A stretch of 64,000 bases of DNA from Lusitaniella coriacea LEGE 07157 (GTDB taxonomy: Bacteria; Cyanobacteriota; Cyanobacteriia; Cyanobacteriales; Spirulinaceae), in contig NZ_JADEWZ010000001.1 of assembly GCF_015207425.1 (NCBI RefSeq), positions 1 through 64,000 on the forward strand, read 5' to 3'. A program made the position numbers and the translations under genes. Under the pieces are notes generated by a model that saw only the letters and a list, made by a program, of their open reading frames with translations, did not search any database and was not told where the DNA came from. This document shows, in pieces, positions 1 to 10,600 of the stretch (position 1 is the first letter of the stretch; the number at the start of each line of letters is the position of its first letter).

Positions 1-536
1 TGGAGTCCCAATGCGAGCTAAAATCCCTCCTAAGCTTTGCGCAACTCGCCCAGGAGTCAGTCGCTCAGGTGGGTTGGGCTTTTGCCAAGGTAAGGGGCTA
101 TCAACGACTATCTCACGAGCCAACCAAGCGCTTCAGGTATCCATGCTAGGGTACTGTAACCTTGTCCTCTGGTTACGGGTTTTCCTCCACTTATTCCTTG
201 AGTACTGTGTTCGTAAGTGCGTTCTTTGAGGGTTACTGCTTCAGGTCTTGGCCAATCTGTATGATCTCCTGCTAACAAGACTCGTTTTGGGTGATTTTGA
301 GGGATTTGCGCACTGTAGAGTCGGCTTAATTCCTCACTCTGAGGACGACTATCTTCTAGGGCTTCATAGATACTTGACCATCGACGGCGGAATACTGGAG
401 ATAAAGTCAGTTCGGCAAACGATGAGATGCTTCTAGTGAGTAGCACTGCGTCCATCAGCTCAAAGGTGGCATCTTTAGCTTGACCTAGCAATTGGTACGC
501 CGATTGACGGAATTGGGTTAATCGCTGACAATTCAT
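1..536 (-). pseudogene. Remnant of an IS701-like DDE transposase, internally deleted and frameshifted
   Basis: Reading the minus strand from the ATG at 534-536 gives about 137 residues typical of the N-terminus of a cyanobacterial DDE transposase, including the first catalytic aspartate in AGDHTDWPRPEA. The frame stops at 108-110. A neighbouring frame continues over 1-118 with DSPLPWQKPNPPERLTPGRV, which looks like the C-terminal tail of the same family. The middle, with the second aspartate and the glutamate, is missing, so this is a dead copy. It continues past the left edge of the window. No inverted repeat could be checked. Confidence 0.75.
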
Positions 537-556
537 GGGGGAGAGGATGATTCTTT

Positions 557-1630
557 TTAGTCAATTTTCATTCTCTCCCTTTCTCTCTCGTTTAGTCTAA
601 ACTCCAGAATATCAGCAATGTTGAGTCTAGATTGTACCTCCATATTCAAAGGGGAGTTATAACCTCGATTGAGATGCTCGACTGCGGCGCAAGCGATCAT
701 AGCAGCGTTATCGGTGCAAAACTCTAAAGATGGGAAACAAAGGCGTAAGTGATTTTTTTCCGTTGAGTTTTGAAGTAATGTTCTGAGCCTACTATTTGCA
801 GCAACGCCTCCTCCAAGAGTAATTGTATTGAGGTTGTGGTCGAGAGCGCAGGTGATAGTTTTACGAGTTAGAGATTTGGCTACAGTTTCTTGAAAACTAG
901 CTGCGATATCTGCAATGGGTAGTGGGGCGGTTTTTTGTTCGAGTTTGCGAACTAATCGTTGCACTGCTGTTTTTAAGCCACTGAAGCTGAAATCATAAGG
1001 ATGATAACCTCCTTCTGGTAAGGATATTTTTCCCTCTGGTAGTGGAAATGCCTGGGAATTTCCAGTTTGGGCCAATTTATCTATTGCTGGTCCTCCTGGA
1101 TATCCTAAATTCAAGAGTCTTGCGACTTTATCGTATGCTTCTCCTACAGCGTCGTCGCGTGTCTTGCCCAGGGTTTTATATTGCCCGTGGGCTTTGACAT
1201 GAATTAAGCTGGTATGTCCCCCAGATACGAGCAGACACAGGAATGGAGGCTGGAGTTGGGGTTTGCAAAGATATGAAGCATAGATATGCCCTTCAAGGTG
1301 ATGAATGCCTAAAAATGGTTTGTTGCGAACCATTGCTAGGGTTTTTGCTGCTGTAGCTCCAACTAATAATGCGCCAACTAATCCGGGCGCACAAGTTGCT
1401 CCAATGCCATCGATGTCAGACCAATCGATTTTTGCTACGTTCAAAGCTCGATCGATACAGTGATTGATTGCTTCTAAATGATGGCGAGATGCAATCTCAG
1501 GAACGACACCACCGTAGGGCTGATGAATTGCTATTTGAGAAGCAACAATATTACTTAAAACTTTACGATTTTTTACAATTGCGACTGCTGTTTCATCGCA
1601 GCTTGTTTCCAGGGCTAAAATTGTTGCCAT
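557..1630 (-). CDS. tsaD: tRNA N6-threonylcarbamoyladenosine transferase TsaD
   Basis: This enzyme transfers the threonylcarbamoyl group to A37 of tRNAs that read ANN codons (t6A), working with TsaB, TsaC and TsaE in the cytoplasm. The 357-residue length is normal. The N-terminus MATILALETSCDETAVA is diagnostic. The metal-binding HHLEGH motif lies at about residues 110-114 and a phosphate-binding SGGHT at 136-140; a late aspartate (FCTDNAAM) completes the ASKHA fold. It is divergent from psaF and 155 bp away. No partner genes are adjacent, which is common in cyanobacteria. Confidence 0.97.
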   Translation of the reverse strand: MATILALETSCDETAVAIVKNRKVLSNIVASQIAIHQPYGGVVPEIASRHHLEAINHCIDRALNVAKIDWSDIDGIGATCAPGLVGALLVGATAAKTLAMVRNKPFLGIHHLEGHIYASYLCKPQLQPPFLCLLVSGGHTSLIHVKAHGQYKTLGKTRDDAVGEAYDKVARLLNLGYPGGPAIDKLAQTGNSQAFPLPEGKISLPEGGYHPYDFSFSGLKTAVQRLVRKLEQKTAPLPIADIAASFQETVAKSLTRKTITCALDHNLNTITLGGGVAANSRLRTLLQNSTEKNHLRLCFPSLEFCTDNAAMIACAAVEHLNRGYNSPLNMEVQSRLNIADILEFRLNERERERMKID

Positions 1631-1785
1631 TTGTTGTTTAATTTGATTAAGAACGATACTTTTAGTTACTTAAACTTTACTGAATTAACCTGTCAGAGTA
1701 AGATTGCATCCAGTGTACAAAGAATAATTCCAATTTTTTTGTACGTATAGCTTATTGTTTTGTAACAAAGGAAAACACTTCTATT

Positions 1786-2286
1786 ATGCGAAAGTTGTTT
1801 GCTTTGCTTCTTGTTTTGACACTGTGGTTTGGCTTTACTTTACCTGTTTCTGCTGGAGAGGGTGTTGCTGGGTTAACCCCCTGTAGTGAATCTTCAGCTT
1901 ACCAACAACGTGCGGCAAATTTTCTCAACACGACTAACGATCCTCAGTCTGGAGAAAAACGTGCAGCGCGTTATGCTGAAGCGCTTTGTGGACCGGAAGG
2001 ATTACCCCATTTGATTGTGGATGGTCGTCTGTCTCACGCTGGAGACTTTTTGATTCCCAGTATTCTGTTTCTGTATATCGCAGGTTGGATTGGCTGGGTT
2101 GGTCGCTCTTATCTGATTGCTATCAAGTCGGATAAGAATGCAGAAATGAAAGAAGTGGTCATTGATGTACCTTTGGCAATCAGTAAAATGGTGACGGGTT
2201 TTGCTTGGCCGGCAGCGGCTGCCGCAGAATTTGCTTCCAATAAATTGGTTGTCCCCAATGATGAAGTTCCCATTTCCCCGCGCTAG
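1786..2286 (+). CDS. psaF: Photosystem I reaction centre subunit III (PsaF)
   Basis: PsaF is the lumen-exposed subunit of photosystem I, near the plastocyanin/cytochrome c6 docking side, with one membrane helix. The 166-residue product has a signal peptide ending near residue 23 (LPVSAG). The mature part starts with conserved LTPCSES, and a hydrophobic helix lies at about 88-108 ([17 protein letters not shown]). A purine-rich AAAGGAAAA lies about 10 bases before the ATG. psaJ follows after 34 bp, the usual cyanobacterial psaFJ order. Confidence 0.97.
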   Translation: MRKLFALLLVLTLWFGFTLPVSAGEGVAGLTPCSESSAYQQRAANFLNTTNDPQSGEKRAARYAEALCGPEGLPHLIVDGRLSHAGDFLIPSILFLYIAGWIGWVGRSYLIAIKSDKNAEMKEVVIDVPLAISKMVTGFAWPAAAAAEFASNKLVVPNDEVPISPR

Positions 2287-2320
2287 TCATCTATCGTTTA
2301 TTGATTAGGAGAATAAGTTC

Positions 2321-2449
2321 ATGGAAGGTTTCACAAAGTTTCTTTCTACAGCCCCGGTTTTAATTATGGCTTTGCTGACGGTCACGGCTGGAATTTTGAT
2401 TGAGTTTAATCGTTTTTACCCCGATTTACTTTTTCATCCTCTCGGTTAA
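2321..2449 (+). CDS. psaJ: Photosystem I subunit IX (PsaJ)
   Basis: A 42-residue single-helix membrane protein starting [20 protein letters not shown] and ending [11 protein letters not shown], the full usual PsaJ length. It binds chlorophyll and carotenoid and stabilises PsaF. An upstream AGGAG at 2307-2311 serves as ribosome binding site. It is co-transcribed with psaF, and a strong hairpin lies 64 bp after its stop. Confidence 0.96.
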   Translation: MEGFTKFLSTAPVLIMALLTVTAGILIEFNRFYPDLLFHPLG

Positions 2450-2513
2450 AGTTTTGCCTGTTATCTGTTGCGGGTTTGGGGTTCATCGCATTTTGAGGTG
2501 AGACGGGCAGTGG

Positions 2514-2570
2514 GGTGATTAGAAATAAGGTCTTTTCTGTCTGAGTGCCTTATTTCTAATCACCTAAGTT
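2514..2570 (+). terminator. Transcription terminator of the psaF-psaJ operon
   Basis: A perfect 17-bp inverted repeat (2514-2530 and 2548-2564, arms GGTGATTAGAAATAAGG and its complement) encloses a 17-base loop. The sequence TAAGTTTTT follows. The stem is AT-rich but long. The T tract is short, so termination or 3'-end stabilisation of the psaFJ mRNA are both possible. Confidence 0.7.
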
Positions 2571-2823
2571 TTTAGAGAATTAGAGAGATGGGTTAGTTGA
2601 AAAATTGTGGCTTGAGATGGGTGGGGTACAAGCGGGGAAACAAAATATTTTGAAATTTTAATATTGACCGCGATCGCGCGTCGGGAAGAAAATGTGGAGA
2701 AACCTTTAGAGAGCGCGTTGGTTAGTTGATTATTAGATTATCATTTGCTTCTCAGGATCGCTCTTTAAACTAAGTAAGATAAAACCTCCTATTTTGTAGA
2801 ACTCAACTTCCTTTCTTAATTTC
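2571..2823. other. Intergenic region between psaFJ and a sensor kinase
   Basis: About 250 bases with no credible gene. It holds a GCGATCGC octamer (about 2671-2680) and AT-rich sequence just before the kinase start, which may hold its promoter. No clear ribosome binding site is seen immediately before the ATG at 2824. Confidence 0.4.
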
Positions 2824-4269
2824 ATGGGATTTCTCCGCCCATTGCGGTCAGTTTTTTATCCTTTTCGTCAATCCCTCGATCCTCTCTCCCTACGAATCCG
2901 CTTAACATTAGGAATCGCGAGCGTTTCTGCTATTGGCGTGGGTGCAGTAACCCTGTGGACTGGGGGGAGAATGCAACATATTCTTATTTCTACTCACAAG
3001 CAGAATATCGAGTATATTGCCGATCGCTTTCCGCAGGATTTCAAGATTTATCGCCAAATGAAGTCGGAGCAAGAAGCGCTACAAAAAGCGGTGGATAATT
3101 TGACGACGGGGACAACTTTGCTTTGGGTAAAAAACCCTGAAGGCAAAGTTATTGCCGAATCGGAAGCGTTGGAGATGGAAACGGCGGACACAAAGCTAAT
3201 GTCTTTGCCCCACATTAGTCTTTTGCCTGAGATCGAGCGATTAGGCGGGCGCTACTGGGTGATGTGCGGTGCGCCGTTGGTGGTGGATAATGTCAGATTG
3301 GGTAAAGTGATGCTGGCACAGGATATTACCAGCGAACAAGTGATGCTGAACCGCTTGCTGTGGAGTTTGGGTGTTGCCAGTCTTTTGTCTGTGGGTGCGA
3401 TGACTGTCGCGATCGCGATTTACGTGCAACGATCTCTGCAACCCTTAGAACGCATGAGTCAGATTACCGAACAAATTTCTCCCGAACGGTTTGAGTCAGA
3501 ACGTTTGCACCTGGATCGCGCGCCAACAGAGGTCAAGCAACTCGCCCAAACGCTGGATCGAACTTTAGCGCGCCTGCACGCGGCTTGGGAACAACAGCGT
3601 CAGTTTGTCAGCAATGTGTCTCACGAGTTGCGCACCCCTCTCACGATTGTTTCGGGCTATTTGCAAAGTACGTTGCGCCGGGGAACAAATTTGAGCGATC
3701 CCCAGCGAGAAGCTTTATCTATTGCGGCATCGGAAGCCGAACGCACGATTCAACTATTGGAAGATTTGCTCGATTTAGCGCGAGTTGATAGCGGACACTT
3801 GCGTTTCCAACTGCAACCGTTGATTCTTAACGATCTTGCTGAAGAAGTGGTGGGAATGGCAAAACAGCACAGCAACCGCACGATTCAGCTTAAAACTCCC
3901 GAATGCGCGATCGCGGCAGTTGCCGATCCCAATCGCCTCAAACAAGTTCTCCTCAATTTAATCGACAATGCCGTTAAGTATTCCGATCCCGAACAACCCA
4001 TTACCCTCAAGCTCGATCGCGCTAACCAACAAACCCGAATTCAGGTTTGCGATCGCGGACCCGGTATTGCCTTAACGGATCAATCTCGAATTTTCGAGCG
4101 TTTCTATCGCGTGGATGAAGCGCGTTTCCGTTCGACAGGAGGAACGGGGTTAGGCTTATCCATTGTCAAAACCTTGGTTGAGGGGATGGGGGGACAAGTT
4201 TCTGTGCGCTCTAAACCGGGAGACGGAAGCGTTTTTACCGTCATCTTACCCTGTTGCTCCAAGTCCTAG
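2824..4269 (+). CDS. Membrane sensor histidine kinase (two-TM, HAMP, HisKA, HATPase)
   Basis: The 481-residue product is a classical two-component kinase. Hydrophobic helices at about 25-46 and 178-200 enclose an extracytoplasmic sensor domain of about 130 residues. A HAMP linker follows, then HisKA with the phospho-acceptor H267 in VSHELRTPLT. The HATPase domain has an N box (NLIDNAVKYS), a G1 box (DRGPGIA) and a G2 box (GTGLGLSIV). The sensor domain ligand is unknown. No response regulator gene is next to it, so its partner must be elsewhere. The architecture resembles cyanobacterial RppB/NrsS-type kinases, but no specific name is supported. Confidence 0.9.
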   Translation: MGFLRPLRSVFYPFRQSLDPLSLRIRLTLGIASVSAIGVGAVTLWTGGRMQHILISTHKQNIEYIADRFPQDFKIYRQMKSEQEALQKAVDNLTTGTTLLWVKNPEGKVIAESEALEMETADTKLMSLPHISLLPEIERLGGRYWVMCGAPLVVDNVRLGKVMLAQDITSEQVMLNRLLWSLGVASLLSVGAMTVAIAIYVQRSLQPLERMSQITEQISPERFESERLHLDRAPTEVKQLAQTLDRTLARLHAAWEQQRQFVSNVSHELRTPLTIVSGYLQSTLRRGTNLSDPQREALSIAASEAERTIQLLEDLLDLARVDSGHLRFQLQPLILNDLAEEVVGMAKQHSNRTIQLKTPECAIAAVADPNRLKQVLLNLIDNAVKYSDPEQPITLKLDRANQQTRIQVCDRGPGIALTDQSRIFERFYRVDEARFRSTGGTGLGLSIVKTLVEGMGGQVSVRSKPGDGSVFTVILPCCSKS

Positions 4270-4302
4270 GGATCCGATAGGATAGCGACAGCGCTCGACT
4301 CG

Positions 4303-4977
4303 ATGAATATTGTGGATGAATTGCCCTTACCCCCGAATTTTTCTTTGATAACCGCGATCGCGGTTTTAGGAATTGCCACTCCCCTGCAAGCCAATCCCAT
4401 CAAACCAGAGGTTGAAATTGTTGCAACCCATTTAGTGGGGATCATGGAAACCTCCGCCCAAGCGGCGGCAAACCTCGACGCACCTAGCGTTCGCATGACC
4501 ACCTGTCGAGTTCGCATTGCAGCGCGCGATCCCGCTAGAAATCTGCATTCGGCAGCACCCGTTTTTCTCTACCAAGAGCAAGCCCTAACCGAACGCCTAC
4601 AGCGACCCTACCGCCAGCGTTTCCTACAACTCGCGCCCAGCGCAACAGAAAATAGCGTTGAATCCAAAGCCTTCAAACCCATCGATCCCGAACGTTGGAT
4701 CGGTCTGTGCGATCGCGCGGAAAATCAGCGAATTCTCCAACCTAGCGACCTCATTGAAGCAGGATGCAGCGTTTTTCTCGTCCCCGTCAATCAAATTTAC
4801 GTGGGTAACACTCAAGCCGGAGGATGCGCAACAAACGTTCGCGGTGCAGTAAGAATTACCAACACCATCTTTTTGCATTCTGCGGGCATGGATACCTGGG
4901 ATCGAGGGTTTGACGCGCAAGGCAATCAGGTTTGGGGTGCGAAAGATCAATCCTATCAATTTCGCTGGATTGAATGA
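4303..4977 (+). CDS. CpcT/CpeT-family chromophore lyase-like protein with an N-terminal hydrophobic segment
   Basis: CpcT/CpeT proteins attach bilins to phycobiliprotein beta subunits or act as chaperones in that step. Family hallmarks seen are CRVR, FLYQEQAL, RPYRQRF, LCDRA, a Cys-Asn-RGAVRITN stretch and the C-terminal SAGMDTWDRGFDAQGNQVWG. The 224-residue product is slightly longer than usual because the first 30 or so residues form a hydrophobic segment ending in LQANP that resembles a signal peptide, which classical cytoplasmic CpcT lacks. It lies 33 bp after the sensor kinase, possibly co-transcribed, and converges with ftsQ. The family is certain; which phycobiliprotein it serves, if any, is not. 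Confidence 0.82.
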   Translation: MNIVDELPLPPNFSLITAIAVLGIATPLQANPIKPEVEIVATHLVGIMETSAQAAANLDAPSVRMTTCRVRIAARDPARNLHSAAPVFLYQEQALTERLQRPYRQRFLQLAPSATENSVESKAFKPIDPERWIGLCDRAENQRILQPSDLIEAGCSVFLVPVNQIYVGNTQAGGCATNVRGAVRITNTIFLHSAGMDTWDRGFDAQGNQVWGAKDQSYQFRWIE

Positions 4978-5096
4978 GGGTTCATCCCCATTTTTAATGT
5001 CCTAAGAGTCCCGAAAGGAAAAGTTTTTTAATCGCGTTAGACAGACACGTTAACCGGGTGAGGCAAAATAGTTTAGGGGTTGGAGTACTCTAAAAC

Positions 5097-5924
5097 CTAC
5101 TGAGAAAGTCGAGCTGCAACTTTTCGCAACTGAATCGAAGGCGAGTCGGGATTCGTCAGATCGATATAGTCGATTTCGCTCGATTCAATCTGGTTCGGCA
5201 ACGTGCGCATTTGCGCGAGAGTCTCTAATTGCTCCGGAAAGCGAGGCGTATAGTGACCAAAATGAGCCTCCCCCAATTCCGTTTTCAGAATTAGGTTAGA
5301 AGGATTTTGAAAATCAATGGTAAAAATCTTCAATGCGGTTTGGCGCGTCGTTTGATAAATTTCCGACCAATAGGGTGCAATATCGGCATTTAAACCCATC
5401 ACCTCCAACTTAGGTAATTGAGAGGGTGCGAGTTTTGTGTAGCTACTTTGGGGCATGAGGAAGCCTTGTTCGTCAACAAATGCCGGCGTTTCGGGGGAAA
5501 TAGAATTATTCTTTGATCGCGTCGAAGGGAGAACAATCGCAACGGGATGGCGCTCTTTAACTTCCACCGTTAAACCCGGAGGCAAAAGTTGTCGCGTTAC
5601 TCTCGCCTCAGCAATAGGAGCCGATGCTTTAATTCGCTGGCTCAGTCGGTCGGGTTGTAGTTGCCACAAGGGTTTGGGATAAGACAGGGCAAGAAGAGTG
5701 CGAATACTTTGCGCGGAGAGGAGTTGATTGCCCTCAATTTCAATCTGATCGGGGTTTTGAACGATCCAGTAGGGTTGAGAAATCGCCCAAAATAGCCCGC
5801 CGGCAATGCTGCTGACGAGGAGCGAGCGCCAAAGACCTTGTAGGACTTTGATTTTTCGGCGACGTTTCAAGCGTTGCCGTCGGTTTTGCAGTTCTGCGGG
5901 AGAGACAGAGGCGATACTGGTCAT
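5097..5924 (-). CDS. ftsQ: Cell division protein FtsQ
   Basis: FtsQ (DivIB) is a bitopic inner-membrane divisome protein that links early Z-ring proteins to FtsW/FtsI. The 275-residue product has a basic cytoplasmic head (RRQRLKRRRKIK), one membrane helix at about 33-50, a POTRA domain (IEGNQLLSAQSIRTLL) at about 58-130 and a periplasmic beta domain. Its usual neighbours (murC, murB, ftsZ) may lie elsewhere; downstream on this strand is only the convergent CpcT-like gene. Confidence 0.9.
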   Translation of the reverse strand: MTSIASVSPAELQNRRQRLKRRRKIKVLQGLWRSLLVSSIAGGLFWAISQPYWIVQNPDQIEIEGNQLLSAQSIRTLLALSYPKPLWQLQPDRLSQRIKASAPIAEARVTRQLLPPGLTVEVKERHPVAIVLPSTRSKNNSISPETPAFVDEQGFLMPQSSYTKLAPSQLPKLEVMGLNADIAPYWSEIYQTTRQTALKIFTIDFQNPSNLILKTELGEAHFGHYTPRFPEQLETLAQMRTLPNQIESSEIDYIDLTNPDSPSIQLRKVAARLSQ

Positions 5925-6340
5925 CTACGATCTCTCAAGATAAATTAGGGTAAATCAATTCAATGAGACATCTTTCCAAAAAATAATAATAGCCTGAATT
6001 GGGCGCTGAGAACCTTGGTCCTCAAAGTGGATCGAGAAAAATACCACTCCAACTCCCCTCAGTAGACTGAATTGATTTCCTTCATTGAGGCATCCCAAAC
6101 CATCTTCAAACCTTGGATTTGATGTCAGTAGTTCCTATACTGATTGCATCGACCGCAAAAACCACTCCGTATTTTTGTGGGGGTGATTTTGCGGAGATAG
6201 TAAGTGTTTCTGTGATAAAGATCAATGTCAATTCTCAACGGAGAGGAGACAATTGTCATCGAAGCTTAACTCGAATGAATTTTTGAGTCGCTCTATTGTG
6301 CATCAGAGCGACAGTTTTGCTTTTGCATCAGGGTACCGTC
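5925..6340. other. Intergenic region upstream of the ATPase/STAND gene pair, with an imperfect hairpin
   Basis: No gene is credible here. The sequence at 6154-6193 can fold into an imperfect stem of about 15 bp (CGCAAAAACCACTCC against GGGGGTGATTTTGCG) with a 10-base loop. It could be a regulatory leader structure or a minor terminator. It lies about 150 bases before the chosen ATG at 6341. Confidence 0.35.
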
Positions 6341-7657
6341 ATGAAACTGCATCTACTCAATTTTTTTAAGGCTTGTAACCCAAGCACGACTCTTAACCTG
6401 GCTAATCCTGAAGACCGACAATACTATATCGATTTTTCTTCTGTACGAGGAGGGAAGATTGTGGAGGCGCTCGAACGAACGATCGCGCGCCTTTCTCCCG
6501 ATGAACCCACCTGCCAACTCTTTACCGGGCATATTGGCTGTGGCAAATCGACAGAATTGTTTCGTCTCAAAGCAGCACTAGAGGAGCAAAAGTTCCACGT
6601 TGTTTATTTTGAGTCGAGTCGGGATTTGGATATGGCGAATGTCAACATCAGCGACATTCTCCTCGCCGTTGCGCGATCGGTGAGCGAAAACCTCGAAGCA
6701 GAGGGAATTCGTCTCAAAGCCGGATACTTCAATAACTTGTTTGATGAGGTTAAAAACTTTCTTCAAATGCCAATGGAATTGGATGCGGAGGCAGAACTTT
6801 CCATCGGCATCGCCAAAATCACTGCCAAAACGAAAGAAAGTCCCAAGCTGCGCGAGCAGTTGCGACAATCCCTCGAACCGAGAGTCGAAGGAATCTTGCG
6901 CGCAATTAATGAGGAAATTCTCGATCGCGCGATCGAAGAGTTAAAGTATCGCGGCAAGCGCGGATTGGTGGTAATCATCGACAATCTCGACCGGGTTTCC
7001 CTGCAAATGGCAACCCAAACGCGATCGTTTCCCGAATATCTCTTTATCGATCGCGGTCCGCAACTGCGTCGTTTAAACTGTCATGTGGTTTACACGATTC
7101 CCCTTTCGCTGATTTTCTCCAACGAATACCAAGCACTCAAAAATCGCTTCGGCGGCGGCGTTGCGCCGAAAGTCTTGCCGATGGTTCCCCTGCGCCAGCG
7201 CGATGGCGGCGATAACCTCCAAGGACTATCGCTGATGCGCCAACTGGTTCTAACCCGCGCCTTTCCCAATGTGGATCGTCAGGAACGATTGCTGCTGATT
7301 CCGGAGTTATTCGACAGCATTGAAACCCTCGATCGCCTCTGTCACATCAGTGGGGGTCATATTCGGACGCTGTTGGGATTGCTCTTTAACTGCTTGCAAC
7401 AAGAAGATCCGCCGTTTTCCCGACACTGCGTGGAACACGTCATTAAGGGATATCGAGATGATATTATTCTTGCAGTAGAGGAAAATGAGTGGAATTTGAT
7501 TTCTCAAGTGGTTCGCCAACAAATGGTTAAAGGCGAACAAGAATATCAAGTTTTGCTGCGCAGTATGTTCGTATTTGAATACCGAGACGAGTTGGGTCGC
7601 TGGTTTGGCATTAATCCTGCCCTCAAAGAAACCGAGCGATTCAAGTCTTTGGTCTAG
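6341..7657 (+). CDS. AAA/P-loop ATPase, partner of the adjacent STAND protein
   Basis: The 438-residue soluble protein has a Walker A GHIGCGKST (K69) and a Walker B VVIIDNLDR (D214), followed by an ORC/STAND-like C-terminal helical part. The start was set at ATG 6341 (MKLHLLNFFKACNPST) rather than an in-frame upstream codon at 6296, because the family alignment feel begins with FFKACNPS. The next gene starts 33 bp after its stop, so the two are probably one transcript. The family occurs in cyanobacteria as a hypothetical ATP-binding protein. A role as switch or helper for the WD40-STAND protein is inference. Confidence 0.75.
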   Translation: MKLHLLNFFKACNPSTTLNLANPEDRQYYIDFSSVRGGKIVEALERTIARLSPDEPTCQLFTGHIGCGKSTELFRLKAALEEQKFHVVYFESSRDLDMANVNISDILLAVARSVSENLEAEGIRLKAGYFNNLFDEVKNFLQMPMELDAEAELSIGIAKITAKTKESPKLREQLRQSLEPRVEGILRAINEEILDRAIEELKYRGKRGLVVIIDNLDRVSLQMATQTRSFPEYLFIDRGPQLRRLNCHVVYTIPLSLIFSNEYQALKNRFGGGVAPKVLPMVPLRQRDGGDNLQGLSLMRQLVLTRAFPNVDRQERLLLIPELFDSIETLDRLCHISGGHIRTLLGLLFNCLQQEDPPFSRHCVEHVIKGYRDDIILAVEENEWNLISQVVRQQMVKGEQEYQVLLRSMFVFEYRDELGRWFGINPALKETERFKSLV

Positions 7658-7690
7658 AAACATCAGGGGTTGCGAAAGGTGCTAAATCAA

Positions 7691-10600
7691 ATGGATCGGT
7701 CGAGCCAATCGGGAACGGTGGCAGAGTTTAACGCGCGATCGCTCGCCAGTTTATCAAGGGCGATTTTGCTGGCGCAGGATCAGTTTGCCCTCATTTTGGT
7801 GCGTTGTAACTATAGCGTTCTCCAAGAGCAAATTTGGCAAGATATCCAAGAGGTCTTAGCACCGCAACTCGACCCCTTGCGACCCCTCAAGGAAATTCAT
7901 CTGCCAAAATCGACAAAAATGCTCTTTGCGGCGCTTCTAGAAGCTGTTGAGGAAGAGCAGGGACAAGGGAGTGCCAAACACGCCTCTCCCATTGCCGCCC
8001 CTATCGTGTTTGGATTGGAAGTGGTTCGCAATCTCGATCGCGTCCTCACCGTTACCAACCAGATGCGCGATCAATTTCGCCAGCACTTTTCTTTTCCCAT
8101 CGTGTTGTGGGTGACCGATGAAGTGCTGCAAAAAATGACGCGGTTCGCGCCGGATTTCAAAAGCTGGGCGGCGGTTTCGATCAAATTTGAACTTGCCAGC
8201 CATAAATCGATCGCTTTGTGGTGGCAAACGACCGATCTCTTTTTCCGCCGCTTGCTCGCTGCGGGGGCCGAGCAATTCCTACCCAACAACGATTTAGGAC
8301 TTGCACCGGGATGCCGCGATCGGCGCGAACTGGAATATGCCAGAGCCGACATTCACGCCAACCGCGCGACCCTCACCCCCGTGAGCGAAGCCACTTGGCA
8401 ATTTATTCTCGGTCGAGACGCTCAAAGCGATCGCGCGGTCGATCGCGCGATCGCGCACTATCAAACAAGTTTGGAATTTTGGCAACAAGAAACCGGATAC
8501 TGGGATCTCGACATCAACCAATGGGCGGCGGGAATCAAAGCCCCTCGCCCTTACGGAAAAGCAGTCGGGTCAACCTCTTCCCCCCAATCCGCCCTAACCA
8601 ATCCCTTCCTCGAGCAAAAAGGTCTACTGCTCTTTCACCTCGGTTGGTGCTATTGCAGCAAAGCCCACCAAGAACCCGCTCTGCGCTATTGCCATTGGGA
8701 GCAAGCACAGCGCTGTTTTGGTGCGAGTCTAGAAATTTTCTCCGTTCGCCAACAGCCCAACTTAGTGGCGCAGCTCACCATTCAACTGGGAACCATTCTC
8801 CAAAAACTCGGTAGTTGGAGCGAATTAGAAACCCTCACTCTCCATTCCCTCGCCCAAAGCGCCACTTACAATTGCAATAACCGTAAAGCCAGAGCCTACG
8901 GTTTTCTCGCTCAGGTTGCCCTGGCTCGTTCCCACGCCCAAGAAGCCGAATTTTGGGCGCTCAAAGCCTTAGAAACCCAAGAACAAGCTCGGCAAACCGT
9001 TCCAGAATCCCAAGCCCTCTATCGGTTGCTCCTCGCGAAAGCAAAGCGTCAAGTAGGCGCATCTGAAGACGCGATCGCGCAGCTTGAGGGCGCTCGTCAA
9101 CTCATCGGACAAGAAACGGGGATTGAGGGGTCGCCCTCTGTGACCCGCAGGATGAATTGGGAATTTGCCCTCGTATCAGAGATGCGGTTCTGCGAGATCG
9201 CGCGTCACCCTCAATTCAACGACAGCGAGCAGCGAACCACAGAAAAAGAGCGATTATACTTAGAAATTTCCGAAGAACTGCGCTCCCTCTATTTCCAACA
9301 GCAGCAATACCGCTTGGCTTTTGAACTCAAACAAGAACAGCAGTTCATCGAGCAGTTTTGGGGACTGCGCGCCTTTCGCGGCACCTCTCCCCTGGCATAC
9401 CCCGTTGACCATCCCCACGCTCTATTCGGTCGCATCCCGCGCCGCGTTCCCGCCCACCAACAAGAAATCGTTGCTTCCGGTCGCCAGAAAGATGTCCAAA
9501 ACCTCATCGAACGCCTGCGACGCAGCGAATGTAAACTCACGATCGTTCACGGTTTATCCGGTGTTGGGAAAAGCAGTCTGATCCACGCGGGCTTGATCCC
9601 GGCGCTGTGGGGGCAAATTATTGGGGCGCGGGAAGTCCTTCCCATCGTCCAAACGACCTATATCGATTGGGAACAAGAATTAAATCGCGCCTTTTGGAAC
9701 GCTCAAACCCGCTTAGAAAGCCGGGACACTCCCTTACACACATCAGGAGATATCCTTGCCCAACTCCGGTGTAATGCCCAGGGAAATGTCTTAACGATCC
9801 TCATTTTCGATCAGTTTGAAGAGTTTTTCTTCCTCCACCGCCTCCCCCAGGAACGGCAAAAGTTTTATGAATTCTTGCAGCAATGCCTTCAACTGCCCTT
9901 CGTAAAAGTCATCCTCTCCCTTAGAGAAGATTATCTCCACTATTTGTTGGTCATGGAACGAGAAATGGAGTGGGGGTCGATCGACAACAATCTTTTGGCG
10001 CGACAAATGCGCTACGCCCTAGACGATTTAACCTGCGAAGCGGCGAGTAGCGTGATTCAACTCCTGACCGAACGCTCTCAGTTTCATCTCGAAAAAGCGC
10101 TAATCAATTGCTTGGTGAAGGATTTAGCCGGACAAGCCGGAACCGTCCGTCCCATCGAACTGCAAGTGGTCGGTGCGGCGCTACAAGCCGAAAAAATAAC
10201 CACCCTCGAACAATACCAACACCTAGGACGTAATCCCAAAACCGTACTGGTCGAGCGTTGGTTGCGAACCGCGATCGCGGACTGCGGTCCGAATAATACC
10301 AATGCCGTCTGGCACGTTCTTTTTGCCCTAACCGACGAACGGGGAACCCGTCCCTTAAAAACCAAAGCCGAACTCGATAGCCGTTATGCTAACCCTCGCG
10401 AAATTGGCAGTTGCGAAAAGCCCGCCCTCGAAATAACATCCCCCGATAAAATCGAGCTAATTCTCGACATTTTAGTGGGTTCGGGATTAGTTTTCCACGC
10501 GCGCGAAGACTCAGAAGATCGCTATCGACTGGCACACAACTATCTCGTCCAACCGATTCGCCAACAATATAATCGACGCACCTCAAAAGCCCTGACAACC

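Noticed and set aside
2824-4269. Assigning the orphan sensor kinase as RppB or NrsS
   Set aside because: Its usual partner regulator and nickel or redox genes are absent nearby, and the sensor domain is too variable to decide.
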